The notes below the pieces were generated by a model. It was not told the origin of the DNA and did not search any database. It worked only from the letters and a program-made list of their open reading frames with translations. Both the position numbers and the translations under genes were made by a program. 64,000 nucleotides of DNA from Alcanivoracaceae bacterium (lineage in GTDB: Bacteria > Pseudomonadota > Gammaproteobacteria > Pseudomonadales > Alcanivoracaceae), in the NCBI GenBank assembly GCA_029212745.1, contig JARGOL010000001.1, positions 539,948 to 603,947 of the forward strand. Direction: 5' to 3'. This document shows positions 52,006 to 62,086 of this stretch, piece after piece; positions within the stretch are counted from its first letter, which is position 1; each line of letters begins with the position of its first letter.

Positions 52006-53055
52006 TCAGGCCTCCTCACCGTCTTTCAGCATGGCGGTGAACTGGGCCAGCTGGCTCATGCGCTCGCGCGCCTCGCCGTTATGGATCAGGTCCTCGGCCA
52101 TGCGCACGCCGTCACTGAAGGAGCGCGCCACGCCGGCAACATAGATCGCCGCGCCGGCGTTGAGTGCAATCATGTCCGCCGCCTTGGCCGCCGCGCTGCT
52201 GGTGCGCTTGCCGAATGCATCACGGATCAGCGCCAGCGAGGCCTGCGAATCGGTCACATCGAGGCCCACCAGCGAGGCAGAGTCGATGCCCAGTTCCTCG
52301 GGCGTCACCGTGTATTCGCGCACCTCGCCATCCCGGTACTCGGCCACATGGGTCCGCGCCGCCAGTGACACTTCGTCCAGCCCGTCCTCGCCATGCACCA
52401 CCAGTATGTGTTCTCCGCCAAGGCGGCCCAGGACCTCTGCCATGGGCCGGCACAGTCGGGCATTGAACACGCCCACCACCTGGCGCCGCACACCGGCGGG
52501 GTTGGTCATCGGGCCGAGGATGTTGAAGATGGTGCGCTGGGCAATGTCCCGCCGTGCCCCGATGGCATGCTTCATGGCGCCATGGTGCTGGGGCGCGAAC
52601 ATGAAGCCGACGCCCACCTCGGCGACACAGGCCGCCACCTGCTCCGGTGACAGGTCCAGATGCACGCCGGCCGCCTCCAGCAGGTCCGCCGAGCCACTCT
52701 TCGAACTCACTGACCGGTTGCCGTGCTTGGCAACATGGCAGCCGGCCGCTGCGGCCACAAAAGACGCCGCTGTGGACACATTGAACAGGTTAGCGCCGTC
52801 ACCGCCGGTGCCCACAATGTCCACCACATGGGCCAGCTCCGGCAGCACCACCGGCGTGGCCAGTTCACGCATCACCTGCGCCGCTGCGGCAATCTCGTCC
52901 AGGCTTTCGCCCTTCATGCGCAGACCCACCAGGAACGCACCAATCTGTGCGTCCGTGGCCTCACCGGTCATGATCTGCCGCATCACGGACTGCATCTCAT
53001 CCAGATCCAGGTCGATATGTTCGATAACCCGGCCCAGCGCCTCACGGATGTCCAT
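52006..53055 (-). CDS. trpD: Anthranilate phosphoribosyltransferase
   Basis: Joins anthranilate to PRPP. The 349-residue product has [29 protein letters not shown] (PRPP binding), [33 protein letters not shown] and [24 protein letters not shown] 53055 follows GGGGAG. The gene starts one base after the trpG stop, so translation is tightly coupled. Confidence 0.96.
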   Translation of the reverse strand: MDIREALGRVIEHIDLDLDEMQSVMRQIMTGEATDAQIGAFLVGLRMKGESLDEIAAAAQVMRELATPVVLPELAHVVDIVGTGGDGANLFNVSTAASFVAAAAGCHVAKHGNRSVSSKSGSADLLEAAGVHLDLSPEQVAACVAEVGVGFMFAPQHHGAMKHAIGARRDIAQRTIFNILGPMTNPAGVRRQVVGVFNARLCRPMAEVLGRLGGEHILVVHGEDGLDEVSLAARTHVAEYRDGEVREYTVTPEELGIDSASLVGLDVTDSQASLALIRDAFGKRTSSAAAKAADMIALNAGAAIYVAGVARSFSDGVRMAEDLIHNGEARERMSQLAQFTAMLKDGEEA

Positions 53056-53056
53056 G

Positions 53057-53647
53057 TCAGCTCCCCTGGTCAAGAAAGTTCTTGAGCATGGCATGGCCAT
53101 GCTCGGTCAGAATGGATTCGGGATGGAACTGGACCCCCTCAAGGGCCAGCTCACGATGTCGCATACCCATGATCTCGTCCTCGGCCCCGTCATCCGTCTG
53201 CGTCCAGGCCGTTACCTCGAAACAGTCCGGCAGCGAGTCTCTCTCCACGACCAGGGAATGGTACCGGGTGGCGGTGAACGGCGATGGCAGGCCGGCAAAC
53301 ACACCGACGCCGGTGTGGTAAACCGGCGATGTCTTGCCGTGCATCACCTGCCGGGCACGCACGACCTTGCCGCCGAATACCTGGCCCAGTGCCTGGTGCC
53401 CGAGGCACACCCCCATGATCGGCAATTGCCCGGCAAAATGCCGGATTGCGTCCATGGAGATGCCGGCCTCATTCGGCGTGCAGGGCCCCGGTGAGACCAT
53501 CAGAAGATCAGGCGCCAGCGCCTCGATCTCCGCCAGCGTAACCTGGTCATTGCGACGTACGTCCACCTCGGCACCCAGCTCTTGCAGGTACTGCACCAGG
53601 TTGTAGGTGAAGCTGTCATAGTTGTCGATCATCAGCAGGCGAGTCAT
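53057..53647 (-). CDS. trpG: Anthranilate synthase glutamine amidotransferase subunit
   Basis: Supplies ammonia to TrpE. The 196-residue class I amidotransferase has [30 protein letters not shown], the nucleophile Cys81 in [11 protein letters not shown], and the His-Glu pair in [14 protein letters not shown]. Could also serve p-aminobenzoate synthesis, as in other bacteria. The ATG overlaps the trpE stop (ATGA). Confidence 0.95.
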   Translation of the reverse strand: MTRLLMIDNYDSFTYNLVQYLQELGAEVDVRRNDQVTLAEIEALAPDLLMVSPGPCTPNEAGISMDAIRHFAGQLPIMGVCLGHQALGQVFGGKVVRARQVMHGKTSPVYHTGVGVFAGLPSPFTATRYHSLVVERDSLPDCFEVTAWTQTDDGAEDEIMGMRHRELALEGVQFHPESILTEHGHAMLKNFLDQGS

Positions 53648-55131
53648 GCGTCCACCTCCGGCTTGAGACCATTGCGAACCATGTTGACCGCCTTGAAGAC
53701 GGCACGGGCCTTGTTCATGGTCTCTTTCCACTCCAGGGCCGGCACGGAATCGGCCACCACGCCGGCACCGGCCTGCACGTAGAGGCGACCGCCCTTGATC
53801 ACCGCTGTGCGGATGGCAATGGCCGTGTCCATCTCGCCATTGAAGCCGATATAGCCCACCGCGCCACCGTAGACGCCACGTTTGACCGGCTCCAGCTCAT
53901 CAATGATTTCCATGGCACGAATCTTTGGCGCACCACTGAGGGTGCCGGCGGGAAAGGTGGCCCGCAGCACGTCCAGGGGCCCGAGGCCGGGTTTCAGTTT
54001 GCCTTCGACATTGGAGACGATATGCATGACATGGGAATAGCGCTCTACCACCATCTGGTCAGTCAGTGCCACACTGCCGGCCTCGGCGATACGCCCCACA
54101 TCATTGCGCCCCAGGTCGATCAGCATCAGGTGCTCAGCAATCTCTTTCGGGTCCGCCAGCAGCTCTGCCTCCAGGGCCTGGTCCTCGGCTTCTGAATGTC
54201 CGCGCCGCCGGGTACCGGCAATGGGCCGCACCGTCACCCGGCCGTGCTCCACACGGGTCAGGATTTCCGGTGACGAACCGGCAATCTGGAAGTCGTCGAG
54301 GTCCAGGAAGAACATGTAGGGAGACGGATTCAGGTAACGCAGTGCCCGATAGACATCCAGTGGCTCCTCACGGAACGGCACCGACATGCGCTGCGATGGC
54401 ACCACCTGCATGATGTCCCCCGCCAGCGTGTATTCGCGAATACGCTCCACGCCTGCCTTGAAGTCCTGCTCCGGGAACTCGGAGACGAAATCCGCCTCCG
54501 CCAGCGCATCCGCCGGCGGCCGTGGCGCCGGCTCTGCCAACGGCGCGCGCAGCATGTCCTCAAGTTCGGCCAGGCGGGCCAGGCCGCCTTCCACGGCCCG
54601 GTCGGCGGCGGGGTCCACCAGCACCAGCAGGAACAGACTGCCGCGCAGGTTATCGAACACCACCAGCTCTTCGGAACGCATCAGCAGGATGTCAGGCACG
54701 CCGAGGGTATCCTCGCCCGCTGCCGGACCCAGCCGGGGCTCGAAGTAACGCACGCTGTCATAGCCGAAATAGCCCACCAGCCCACCGTTGAAACGCGGCA
54801 GGCCATCAACCTCCGGGGCACGGTAGTGGCTGCGGTAGTCATCAATCCAGGCAATGACGTCATCCACATCCTGGTGACGCGTATCGGCGCCGGCGGTCAC
54901 GCTGACGCTGTTGCCATGGATGCGGATCACTTCGCAGGCCGGCAGGCCGATGATGGAATAGCGGCCCCAGCGCTCACCGCCCTGAACCGATTCGAACAGA
55001 TAGCTGTAGGGACCAGCGGCCAACTTGCGGTAGGCACTCAGGGGAGTATCCAGGTCCGCCAGCACTTCGCGGACCAGGGGGATGCGGTTGAAACCCGCTT
55101 TTACGTATTGGTCGAACATTTCCGGTGACAT
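53644..55131 (-). CDS. trpE: Anthranilate synthase component I
   Basis: Converts chorismate and ammonia to anthranilate. The 495-residue product has the feedback-site region [26 protein letters not shown] (residues about 28-53, with the Leu-Leu-Glu-Ser type element), [45 protein letters not shown], and [27 protein letters not shown] precedes the ATG. First gene of trpEGDC. No Trp-rich leader peptide was found upstream. Confidence 0.96.
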   Translation of the reverse strand: MSPEMFDQYVKAGFNRIPLVREVLADLDTPLSAYRKLAAGPYSYLFESVQGGERWGRYSIIGLPACEVIRIHGNSVSVTAGADTRHQDVDDVIAWIDDYRSHYRAPEVDGLPRFNGGLVGYFGYDSVRYFEPRLGPAAGEDTLGVPDILLMRSEELVVFDNLRGSLFLLVLVDPAADRAVEGGLARLAELEDMLRAPLAEPAPRPPADALAEADFVSEFPEQDFKAGVERIREYTLAGDIMQVVPSQRMSVPFREEPLDVYRALRYLNPSPYMFFLDLDDFQIAGSSPEILTRVEHGRVTVRPIAGTRRRGHSEAEDQALEAELLADPKEIAEHLMLIDLGRNDVGRIAEAGSVALTDQMVVERYSHVMHIVSNVEGKLKPGLGPLDVLRATFPAGTLSGAPKIRAMEIIDELEPVKRGVYGGAVGYIGFNGEMDTAIAIRTAVIKGGRLYVQAGAGVVADSVPALEWKETMNKARAVFKAVNMVRNGLKPEVDA

Positions 55132-55170
55132 GACATGCCCTTGTTATGAAGTCGTTTGTATCAGCAAGGT

Positions 55171-55185
55171 TGTGCCCCTGGCACA
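55171..55185. promoter_or_regulatory. Inverted repeat upstream of trpE
   Basis: TGTGCC-CCT-GGCACA, 40 bases before the trpE ATG. GGCACACA recurs at 55193-55200, giving a direct repeat with a 13-base period. Possible operator for trpE; the regulator is unknown. Confidence 0.4.
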
Positions 55186-55337
55186 CAAGCAGGGCACACA
55201 GGCAGGCGTCACCATCGCCAGGAGGCGAGTGCGGCAGAAACGGCTGTCATCGCTACAAACCGGGGCACCGGAAAATCCTTTCAGTCCAGATCAGGAGGGC
55301 ATTGTAACCATAACGCCAAAACGGGGCTACCCGTCAG

Positions 55338-55377
55338 CTGTCACCCCGCTGTCACCGTGCCGTCCCTTCCCTGTCAC
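55338..55377 (+). promoter_or_regulatory. Phased Pho-box array before the choice-of-anchor I gene
   Basis: Four heptamers at exactly 11-base intervals: CTGTCAC (55338), CTGTCAC (55349), CCGTCCC (55360) and CTGTCAC (55371). This is the PhoB box pattern (CTGTCAY-N4-CTGTCAY) repeated twice, 60 bases before the start codon. Confidence 0.75.
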
Positions 55378-55436
55378 CAACGCCTACCACCATGGCGCCT
55401 GACAATCCGGCAACCACCCTGTTCGAGGAGACTCCC

Positions 55437-57113
55437 ATGCGAGCGCCCCTGCAACCGATGACCGGCATCCTGCTGGCTGCATCCACCCTCATGATCAGCG
55501 CCTGTGGCGGCAGCGACGGCGATGCCGGCCTGCCCGGCAGCGATGGCACCAGCGCCTCCACCATCCAGATGCGCCAGGCCGGCACCTATCAGGCGCCCGG
55601 CGCCGTGTTCGATGAGGGTGCTGCAGAGATCGTTGCCTACGACCGCAACAACCACCGCCTGTTCGTCATCAACGCCAATGACGTCAGCGTTGACGTGCTG
55701 GACATCAGCGACGTGGACAACCCGCAACTGCTCGACACCATTGATGCCAGCGCCGAAGGCGGCAGCGCAAACAGTGTGGCAGTCCATGGCAATCTCGTCG
55801 CCGTCGCCATCGAGGCAGTTAGCAAAACCGACCCGGGCAAGGTGGTGTTCTACAACAGCACCGGCCTGGGCAAAGTCGGCGAAGCCACGGTCGGTGCGCT
55901 GCCGGACATGGTCACCTTCACCCCGGACGGCAGCAAGGTACTGGTCGCCAACGAGGGCGAGCCCAACGACGACTACAGCATTGATCCCGAGGGCTCTGTG
56001 AGCGTCATTGACCTGAGCAACGGCGTTGCCTCGCTGAGCGTCAGCACCGCCAGTTTCAACAGCTTCGATGCCAGTGCTGCCAGCCTGCGCGACAAGGGAG
56101 TCAGGCTGTTTGGCACCAACTCACCCAGCGTGTCCCAGGACCTGGAACCGGAGTACATCGCCATCTCCGATGATGGCGCTACCGCCTGGGCCGCGCTGCA
56201 GGAAAACAACGCCGTCGCGATCATTGATATTGCCTCTGCCACGGTCACGGACATCGTTGCGCTCGGCTTCAAGAACCACGGAGTGTTCGGCAATGAGATG
56301 GACGCCAGTGACCGCGATGGACGCATCAATATCACCACCTGGCCGGTGCAAGGCATGTACATGCCTGACAGCATTGCCAGCTACGCCTTCAACGGCCGCA
56401 CCTACTACGTGACCGCCAACGAGGGGGATGCACGGGATTACGATACCTGGACCGAGGAATTCCGCGTCAAGGACCTGTCCCTGGATATCACCGCCTTTCC
56501 CGATGCCGCCATCCAGGATGACGACCAGCTCGGCCGGCTGGCGGTCTCTGCGGTCATGGGCGTCAGCAACGGCTGCGACCCCTCCAACATTGCCACTGAC
56601 CCGGAAACCGACTGCGAGTACGACACCCTGTACAGCTACGGCGGCCGTTCATTCTCCATCTGGTCCGACGAGGGCTCCCTGGTATTCGACAGCGGCAATG
56701 ACTTCGAGCGCATCCTGGCGCAACGTGATCCCGCCAACTTCAACAGCAACAACGACGAAAACGACAGTGCCGAATCTCGCTCGGATGCCAAGGGGCCGGA
56801 ACCGGAGGGCCTGGCCCTGGGCACCATCAAGGGCCAGACCTACGCATTCATCGGCCTGGAACGGCAGGGCGGCATCATGGTGTACAACATCACCAACCCG
56901 GAATCACCGCAATTCATGCAGTACCTGAACAACCGCGACTTTTCGGTACTCAGCCAGGTGGACGTGGAGAACGGCCTGGCCGGAGACCTTGGCCCGGAAG
57001 GACTGGCGTTCATTGACGCCGCAGGCAGCCCGAGCGGACAACCCATGCTGGCGGTGGGCAACGAGATCAGTGGCACCACCACACTGTATTACATCGATGT
57101 GATCGAGTTCTGA
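55437..57113 (+). CDS. Choice-of-anchor I family lipoprotein (beta-propeller)
   Basis: A 558-residue exported protein. The signal ends in a lipobox (LMISAC), followed by a short Gly/Ser-rich spacer and a seven-blade-type propeller with repeats such as NSVAVHGNLVAVAIEA, DMVTFTPDGSKVLVANEGEPNDDY, EYIAISDDGATAWAALQENNAV and EPEGLALGTIKGQTYAFIGLER. Acidic Asp/Asn-rich loops suggest calcium or metal binding. Relatives are often labelled alkaline phosphatase or phytase-like without proof. The Pho-box array upstream supports a phosphate-scavenging role. ATG 55437 follows GAGGAG. Confidence 0.83.
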   Translation: MRAPLQPMTGILLAASTLMISACGGSDGDAGLPGSDGTSASTIQMRQAGTYQAPGAVFDEGAAEIVAYDRNNHRLFVINANDVSVDVLDISDVDNPQLLDTIDASAEGGSANSVAVHGNLVAVAIEAVSKTDPGKVVFYNSTGLGKVGEATVGALPDMVTFTPDGSKVLVANEGEPNDDYSIDPEGSVSVIDLSNGVASLSVSTASFNSFDASAASLRDKGVRLFGTNSPSVSQDLEPEYIAISDDGATAWAALQENNAVAIIDIASATVTDIVALGFKNHGVFGNEMDASDRDGRINITTWPVQGMYMPDSIASYAFNGRTYYVTANEGDARDYDTWTEEFRVKDLSLDITAFPDAAIQDDDQLGRLAVSAVMGVSNGCDPSNIATDPETDCEYDTLYSYGGRSFSIWSDEGSLVFDSGNDFERILAQRDPANFNSNNDENDSAESRSDAKGPEPEGLALGTIKGQTYAFIGLERQGGIMVYNITNPESPQFMQYLNNRDFSVLSQVDVENGLAGDLGPEGLAFIDAAGSPSGQPMLAVGNEISGTTTLYYIDVIEF

Positions 57114-57136
57114 AGCAAACAGCGCATCACAACAGC

Positions 57137-57168
57137 CAGGGCCCCGCAAGACGGGGCCCTGTCATTTC
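57137..57168 (+). terminator. Terminator after the choice-of-anchor I gene
   Basis: Perfect 10-bp stem CAGGGCCCCG/CGGGGCCCTG with a five-base loop, then TCATTTC. Confidence 0.8.
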
Positions 57169-57246
57169 TGCTCAGCAACAATCACTTCCTGGTCAGCGAC
57201 CCACTGCAACGGTTGGCGTAGCGTGATCCCATAACCGGGGAGAAAC

Positions 57247-57585
57247 ATGATGCGCACCACAACAAGACAGACCCTCTACCTGACCCTGGCCATCGCCGGC
57301 CTGGCCAGCACCTGGTATCACAACCTGCACTTCATGGCTGCCAGTGATGGCGGCGGCCTGCTTGCCTTCGTCCAGGCGCTGGATGTCAATCACGCCACCC
57401 GCTCGATCAGCTGGGACATCACGTTCGCATTTCTGGCCTTTGCCCTGTGGCTGCCCTTCGAGGCCCGCCGCACGGGTGTCCGCCACTGGTGGCTGTTCCT
57501 GCTGCTGGGCGGCGCCATTGCCTTTGCCTTCAGCTTTCCTCTGTTCCTGTTCTTTCGCGAGCGCGCACTGGCTCGCGCCGGCTGA
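57247..57585 (+). CDS. DUF2834 family small membrane protein
   Basis: A 112-residue protein with three hydrophobic segments (about 8-24, 56-70, 82-104) and the family features TWYHNLHF and FAFLAFALWLPFEARRTGVRHWWLFLLLG. Function unknown. The ATG follows GGGGAGA. Its stop directly abuts the stop of the convergent flavin oxidoreductase gene, with no bases between them. Confidence 0.82.
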   Translation: MMRTTTRQTLYLTLAIAGLASTWYHNLHFMAASDGGGLLAFVQALDVNHATRSISWDITFAFLAFALWLPFEARRTGVRHWWLFLLLGGAIAFAFSFPLFLFFRERALARAG

Positions 57586-58695
57586 TCAGGACAGGGTGGC
57601 CAGTGCCGACTTGTCGTAGGGCGCGAGTTCCTCGACCCGACCCTCGCGCATCTTCTGCAGCCACTGCGGGTCCTGCAGCAGCGCCCGCCCCACAGCAATC
57701 AGGTCAAACTCGTCCCGCGCCATGCGCTCCACCAGTTCGTCAATGTCGCTGACGCCGGCGTCCCCGCCCATCCCCGTCTGGGCATTGCCAATGAAGTCGC
57801 CATCCAGCCCGACACTGCCCACAGACATGGTGGGCTTGCCGGTCAGCTTCTTGACCCAGCCGGCCAGGTTCAGGTCACTGCCGTCAAACTCCGGCTCCCA
57901 GAAACGACGCTGCGAGCAATGGAAAATATCCACACCCGCTTCCACCAGCGGCGCCAGGAACTGCGCCAGCTCATCAGGGGTCTCCACCAGCCGTGCGCTG
58001 TAGTCCTGCTGCTTCCATTGCGAAAAACGCAGGATAATGGCGAAATCCTCGCCCACCTCCGCGCGCACGGCAGCGATAATTTCCCGGGCAAAACGCCCGC
58101 GGTTATCCAGGGAACCGCCGTACTCGTCGTCACGCAGATTGGTGCCCGCCCAGAAAAACTGGTCAATCAGGTACCCATGGGCACCGTGAATCTCGACCCC
58201 ATCAAAACCCAGCGCCTTGGCATCACGGGCACCTTCGGCAAACGCCCGGATGACGTCATCAATGTCCTGCTTCGACATGGCATGGCCCTTGCACTTGCCG
58301 GGCGCATGGCACCCGGAGGGGCTGTAGCCCGGTACATCCTTGTCCGGCCCGGTGCCCGGACGGCGGATACCGCCCACGTGCCAGAGCTGGGGCACGATGC
58401 TGCCGCCCGCCTCATGCACGGCATCGACCACCGCCTGCCAGCCCGCCAGGGCCTCACCGTGAAAGGCCGGCACCTGCTCGTAACCGTTGGCCGCAACATG
58501 ATTGACGGTGGTGCCTTCGGTGACGATCAGGCCGACACCGCCCTCGGCCCGGCGCCGGTAGTAGCCCGCCACGGCATCGTCGGGGATATAACCGGGCGAG
58601 CGCATCCGCGTCATCGGCGCCATGGCCACACGATTGGCCAGGTTCAGGGATTTGCAGGCAAACGGGCGCAGCAGCGGGGCAAGGTCTTTACTCAT
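57586..58695 (-). CDS. Old-yellow-enzyme-type NADH:flavin oxidoreductase
   Basis: A 369-residue FMN TIM-barrel oxidoreductase with NRVAMAPMTRMRSP, VPQLWHVGG, FDGVEIHGAHGYLIDQFFW and NRGRFAREIIAAVRAEVG. Such enzymes reduce activated alkenes (enones, quinones, nitro compounds) with NAD(P)H. ATG 58695 follows GGAG by seven bases. It faces an HxlR regulator, a pairing common for quinone- or aldehyde-responsive control. Its 5' leader contains an intrinsic terminator (58735-58760). Confidence 0.9.
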   Translation of the reverse strand: MSKDLAPLLRPFACKSLNLANRVAMAPMTRMRSPGYIPDDAVAGYYRRRAEGGVGLIVTEGTTVNHVAANGYEQVPAFHGEALAGWQAVVDAVHEAGGSIVPQLWHVGGIRRPGTGPDKDVPGYSPSGCHAPGKCKGHAMSKQDIDDVIRAFAEGARDAKALGFDGVEIHGAHGYLIDQFFWAGTNLRDDEYGGSLDNRGRFAREIIAAVRAEVGEDFAIILRFSQWKQQDYSARLVETPDELAQFLAPLVEAGVDIFHCSQRRFWEPEFDGSDLNLAGWVKKLTGKPTMSVGSVGLDGDFIGNAQTGMGGDAGVSDIDELVERMARDEFDLIAVGRALLQDPQWLQKMREGRVEELAPYDKSALATLS

Positions 58696-58734
58696 GAAAC
58701 ACTCCGGCGGTGAGGGGCTTTGAACAGTTGTTAT

Positions 58735-58760
58735 AAAAAAGGGAGCCAAGAAGGCTCCCT
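58735..58760 (-). terminator. Intrinsic terminator in the leader of the old-yellow-enzyme gene
   Basis: On the minus strand: AGGGAGCC-TTCTT-GGCTCCCT followed by five or six T. It ends about 40 bases before the oxidoreductase ATG, so it would stop transcripts entering that gene. The upstream arm can instead pair for nine bases with the end of the 265-bp element (58781-58789), which would form an antiterminator. Confidence 0.75.
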
Positions 58761-58782
58761 GAAGGACACGGAGAAAACATCA

Positions 58783-59047
58783 GGGAGCCGCTACCGCTCT
58801 TATTATGCTCTCTGGCCATCAGACAGGCTCGCAATCAAGGCGCGGTTTTGATGGCATGCCGGGGCCTGTCGAAAAACCGCAACGCGGAGTGCGGGCCTGT
58901 CTGATGGCCCCTTCGGGCGATGCCTGAAACGCCCACCTCCCGCGTTGCGACGCTTGGGAAGGGCTAAGGCCATTCCCTGCGCGCCGCGCCTTGTAGCTGC
59001 GCGTTTCAGGCACCGCAGAGAGCACAATAAGAGCGGTAGCGGCTCCC
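58783..59047. mobile_element. 265-bp folded element with 32-bp terminal inverted repeats (MITE-like)
   Basis: Its ends, 58783-58814 and 59016-59047, are inverted copies differing at one base (31/32). Inside are two perfect stems: 58814-58828 with 58895-58909 (15 bp) and 58921-58932 with 59001-59012 (12 bp). An inner stem GCGGTTTT/AAAACCGC lies at 58842-58849 and 58873-58880. No transposase or gene is present. The whole folds as a long stem with two arms. It could be a non-autonomous mobile repeat or a structured leader RNA of the oxidoreductase gene. No target duplication is obvious. Confidence 0.7.
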
Positions 59048-59062
59048 CAACAACAGATCAGC

Positions 59063-59074
59063 GCAATCGGTTGC
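59063..59074. promoter_or_regulatory. Secondary GCAA-N4-TTGC site
   Basis: GCAATCGGTTGC, related to the larger palindrome at 59107-59127; possibly a second binding site for the HxlR protein. Confidence 0.3.
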
Positions 59075-59106
59075 TAAACGAAACCTTAATCCGAGCAGTT
59101 CCGTTT

Positions 59107-59127
59107 TGCAACCATATTTTGGTTGCA
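59107..59127. promoter_or_regulatory. Palindromic operator before the HxlR gene
   Basis: TGCAACC-ATATTTT-GGTTGCA, a perfect 7-bp inverted repeat with an AT-rich centre, 31 bases before the hxlR start. Position and AT-rich context suit autoregulation by the HxlR dimer. Confidence 0.55.
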
Positions 59128-59158
59128 TTTTACTACTTATTTTGGAAGACTGCCCGCC

Positions 59159-59623
59159 ATGGCCAAGAAACGCATTCAAAATGATGATCCCTGCTCGGTC
59201 GCCCGCGCTCTGCAGGAGGTCGGCGACTGGTGGTCACTGCTGATCGTGCGCCAGGCCATGTTCGGCAGCCGCCGGTTCTCGGACTTCCAGCAGCAGCTGG
59301 GGATCGCCCGCAACATCCTCGTTGACCGCCTGTCACGGCTGGTGGAAACCGAAGTACTGAAGAAAGTGGATGTGGGTGAGAGCGGACGCCGCTACGAATA
59401 CCGGCTGACGGAGAAAGGCCGCGACCTGTTCCCGGTGCTGGTGGCCCTGCGCCAGTGGGGCGATCGCTGGAACCCCTGCCCCGGCCAGCCACCCCTGGTG
59501 CTGCGTGACCATCGCAGTGGCCAGCCCGTTCCCCGGGTGCAGGTGCTGGATGCCAGGGGACGGCCGCTGGAACTGGTGGACGTGTATGTGGATGAGGACA
59601 ACAGCCAGCAGGATGCCGGCTGA
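59159..59623 (+). CDS. HxlR-family transcriptional regulator
   Basis: A 154-residue regulator with the HxlR winged helix: DPCSVARALQEVGDWWSLLIVRQAMFGSRRFSDFQQQLGIARNIL, then RLSRLVETEVLKKVD and RYEYRLTEKGRDLFPVL. Cys12 in the first helix occupies the place where many family members sense electrophiles or oxidants. A C-terminal extension of about 45 residues (GQPPLVLRDHRSGQPVPRVQV) is typical of one subgroup. It faces the old-yellow-enzyme gene, its probable target. Confidence 0.88.
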   Translation: MAKKRIQNDDPCSVARALQEVGDWWSLLIVRQAMFGSRRFSDFQQQLGIARNILVDRLSRLVETEVLKKVDVGESGRRYEYRLTEKGRDLFPVLVALRQWGDRWNPCPGQPPLVLRDHRSGQPVPRVQVLDARGRPLELVDVYVDEDNSQQDAG

Positions 59624-59626
59624 CCG

Positions 59627-60301
59627 TCAGCCCCCCGCCAGCGCCTCACGCATGGCATTGATCACCGACGCATAGTCGTCACGCCCGTAGATGGCCGAGC
59701 CCGCCACGAACGTATCGGCCCCGGCGGCGGCAATATCGCCGATATTCTTCTCCGACACCCCGCCATCCACCTCCAGGCGGATATCACGGCCACTGTCATC
59801 GATCAGGCGCCGCACCCGCTCCAGCTTGCGCAGCGTGGAGGGAATGAAACTCTGCCCGCCAAACCCCGGGTTGACGCTCATCAGCAAGACCATGTCGAGC
59901 TTGTCGATGACGTATTCCAGGCATTCCGGCCCGGTGGCCGGATTGAGCACCAGCCCGGCCTGGCAGCCATGGGACTTGATCAGCTGCAGGGAGCGGTCAA
60001 TGTGGTCACTGGCCTCCGGGTGAAAGGTAATGAAGCTGGCACCGGCCCGGGCAAACGAATCGATCAGGCCGTCCACCGGTGACACCATCAGGTGCACGTC
60101 GATGGGTGCGGTGATGCCATGGTCGCGCAGCGCCTTGCACACCATCGGGCCCATGGTCAGGTTGGGCACATAGTGATTGTCCATCACATCGAAATGGATC
60201 ACGTCAGCGCCCGCGTCCAGAACGGCCTGGCACTCCTCGCCCAGCCGGGCAAAATCCGCCGAGAGAATGGAAGGTGCGATCCAGTAATCCTGCTTCGACA
60301 T
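59627..60301 (-). CDS. rpe: Ribulose-phosphate 3-epimerase
   Basis: Interconverts ribulose 5-phosphate and xylulose 5-phosphate in the pentose phosphate pathway. The 224-residue barrel has [32 protein letters not shown] (metal His-Asp), [19 protein letters not shown], and [14 protein letters not shown] 60301 follows AGAGG. It lies 70 bases after murU and may be co-transcribed with amgK-murU. Confidence 0.96.
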   Translation of the reverse strand: MSKQDYWIAPSILSADFARLGEECQAVLDAGADVIHFDVMDNHYVPNLTMGPMVCKALRDHGITAPIDVHLMVSPVDGLIDSFARAGASFITFHPEASDHIDRSLQLIKSHGCQAGLVLNPATGPECLEYVIDKLDMVLLMSVNPGFGGQSFIPSTLRKLERVRRLIDDSGRDIRLEVDGGVSEKNIGDIAAAGADTFVAGSAIYGRDDYASVINAMREALAGG

Positions 60302-60371
60302 GCTATGCCTCTTTATCGGGTGAACTGTCGGGTGAATGGCGTTGTGGCCCGGATGACTCTTGGCCCCGTCA

Positions 60372-62032
<1,661 letters not shown>

Positions 62033-62086
62033 TGCCACCCCCAATAAAGTAAACTGCCCCCGGTTTTTACCTTTTCCGGACCCTTA

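Noticed and set aside
55132-55436. A trp leader peptide for attenuation.
   Set aside because: No short frame with consecutive Trp codons and a following terminator was found on the minus strand before trpE.
57586-59160. FMN riboswitch upstream of the old-yellow-enzyme gene.
   Set aside because: The leader folds strongly, but I could not find the conserved FMN-riboswitch core (AGGGT...ACCGGCGGT...GAGCC). The structure is better described by the inverted-repeat element and terminator.
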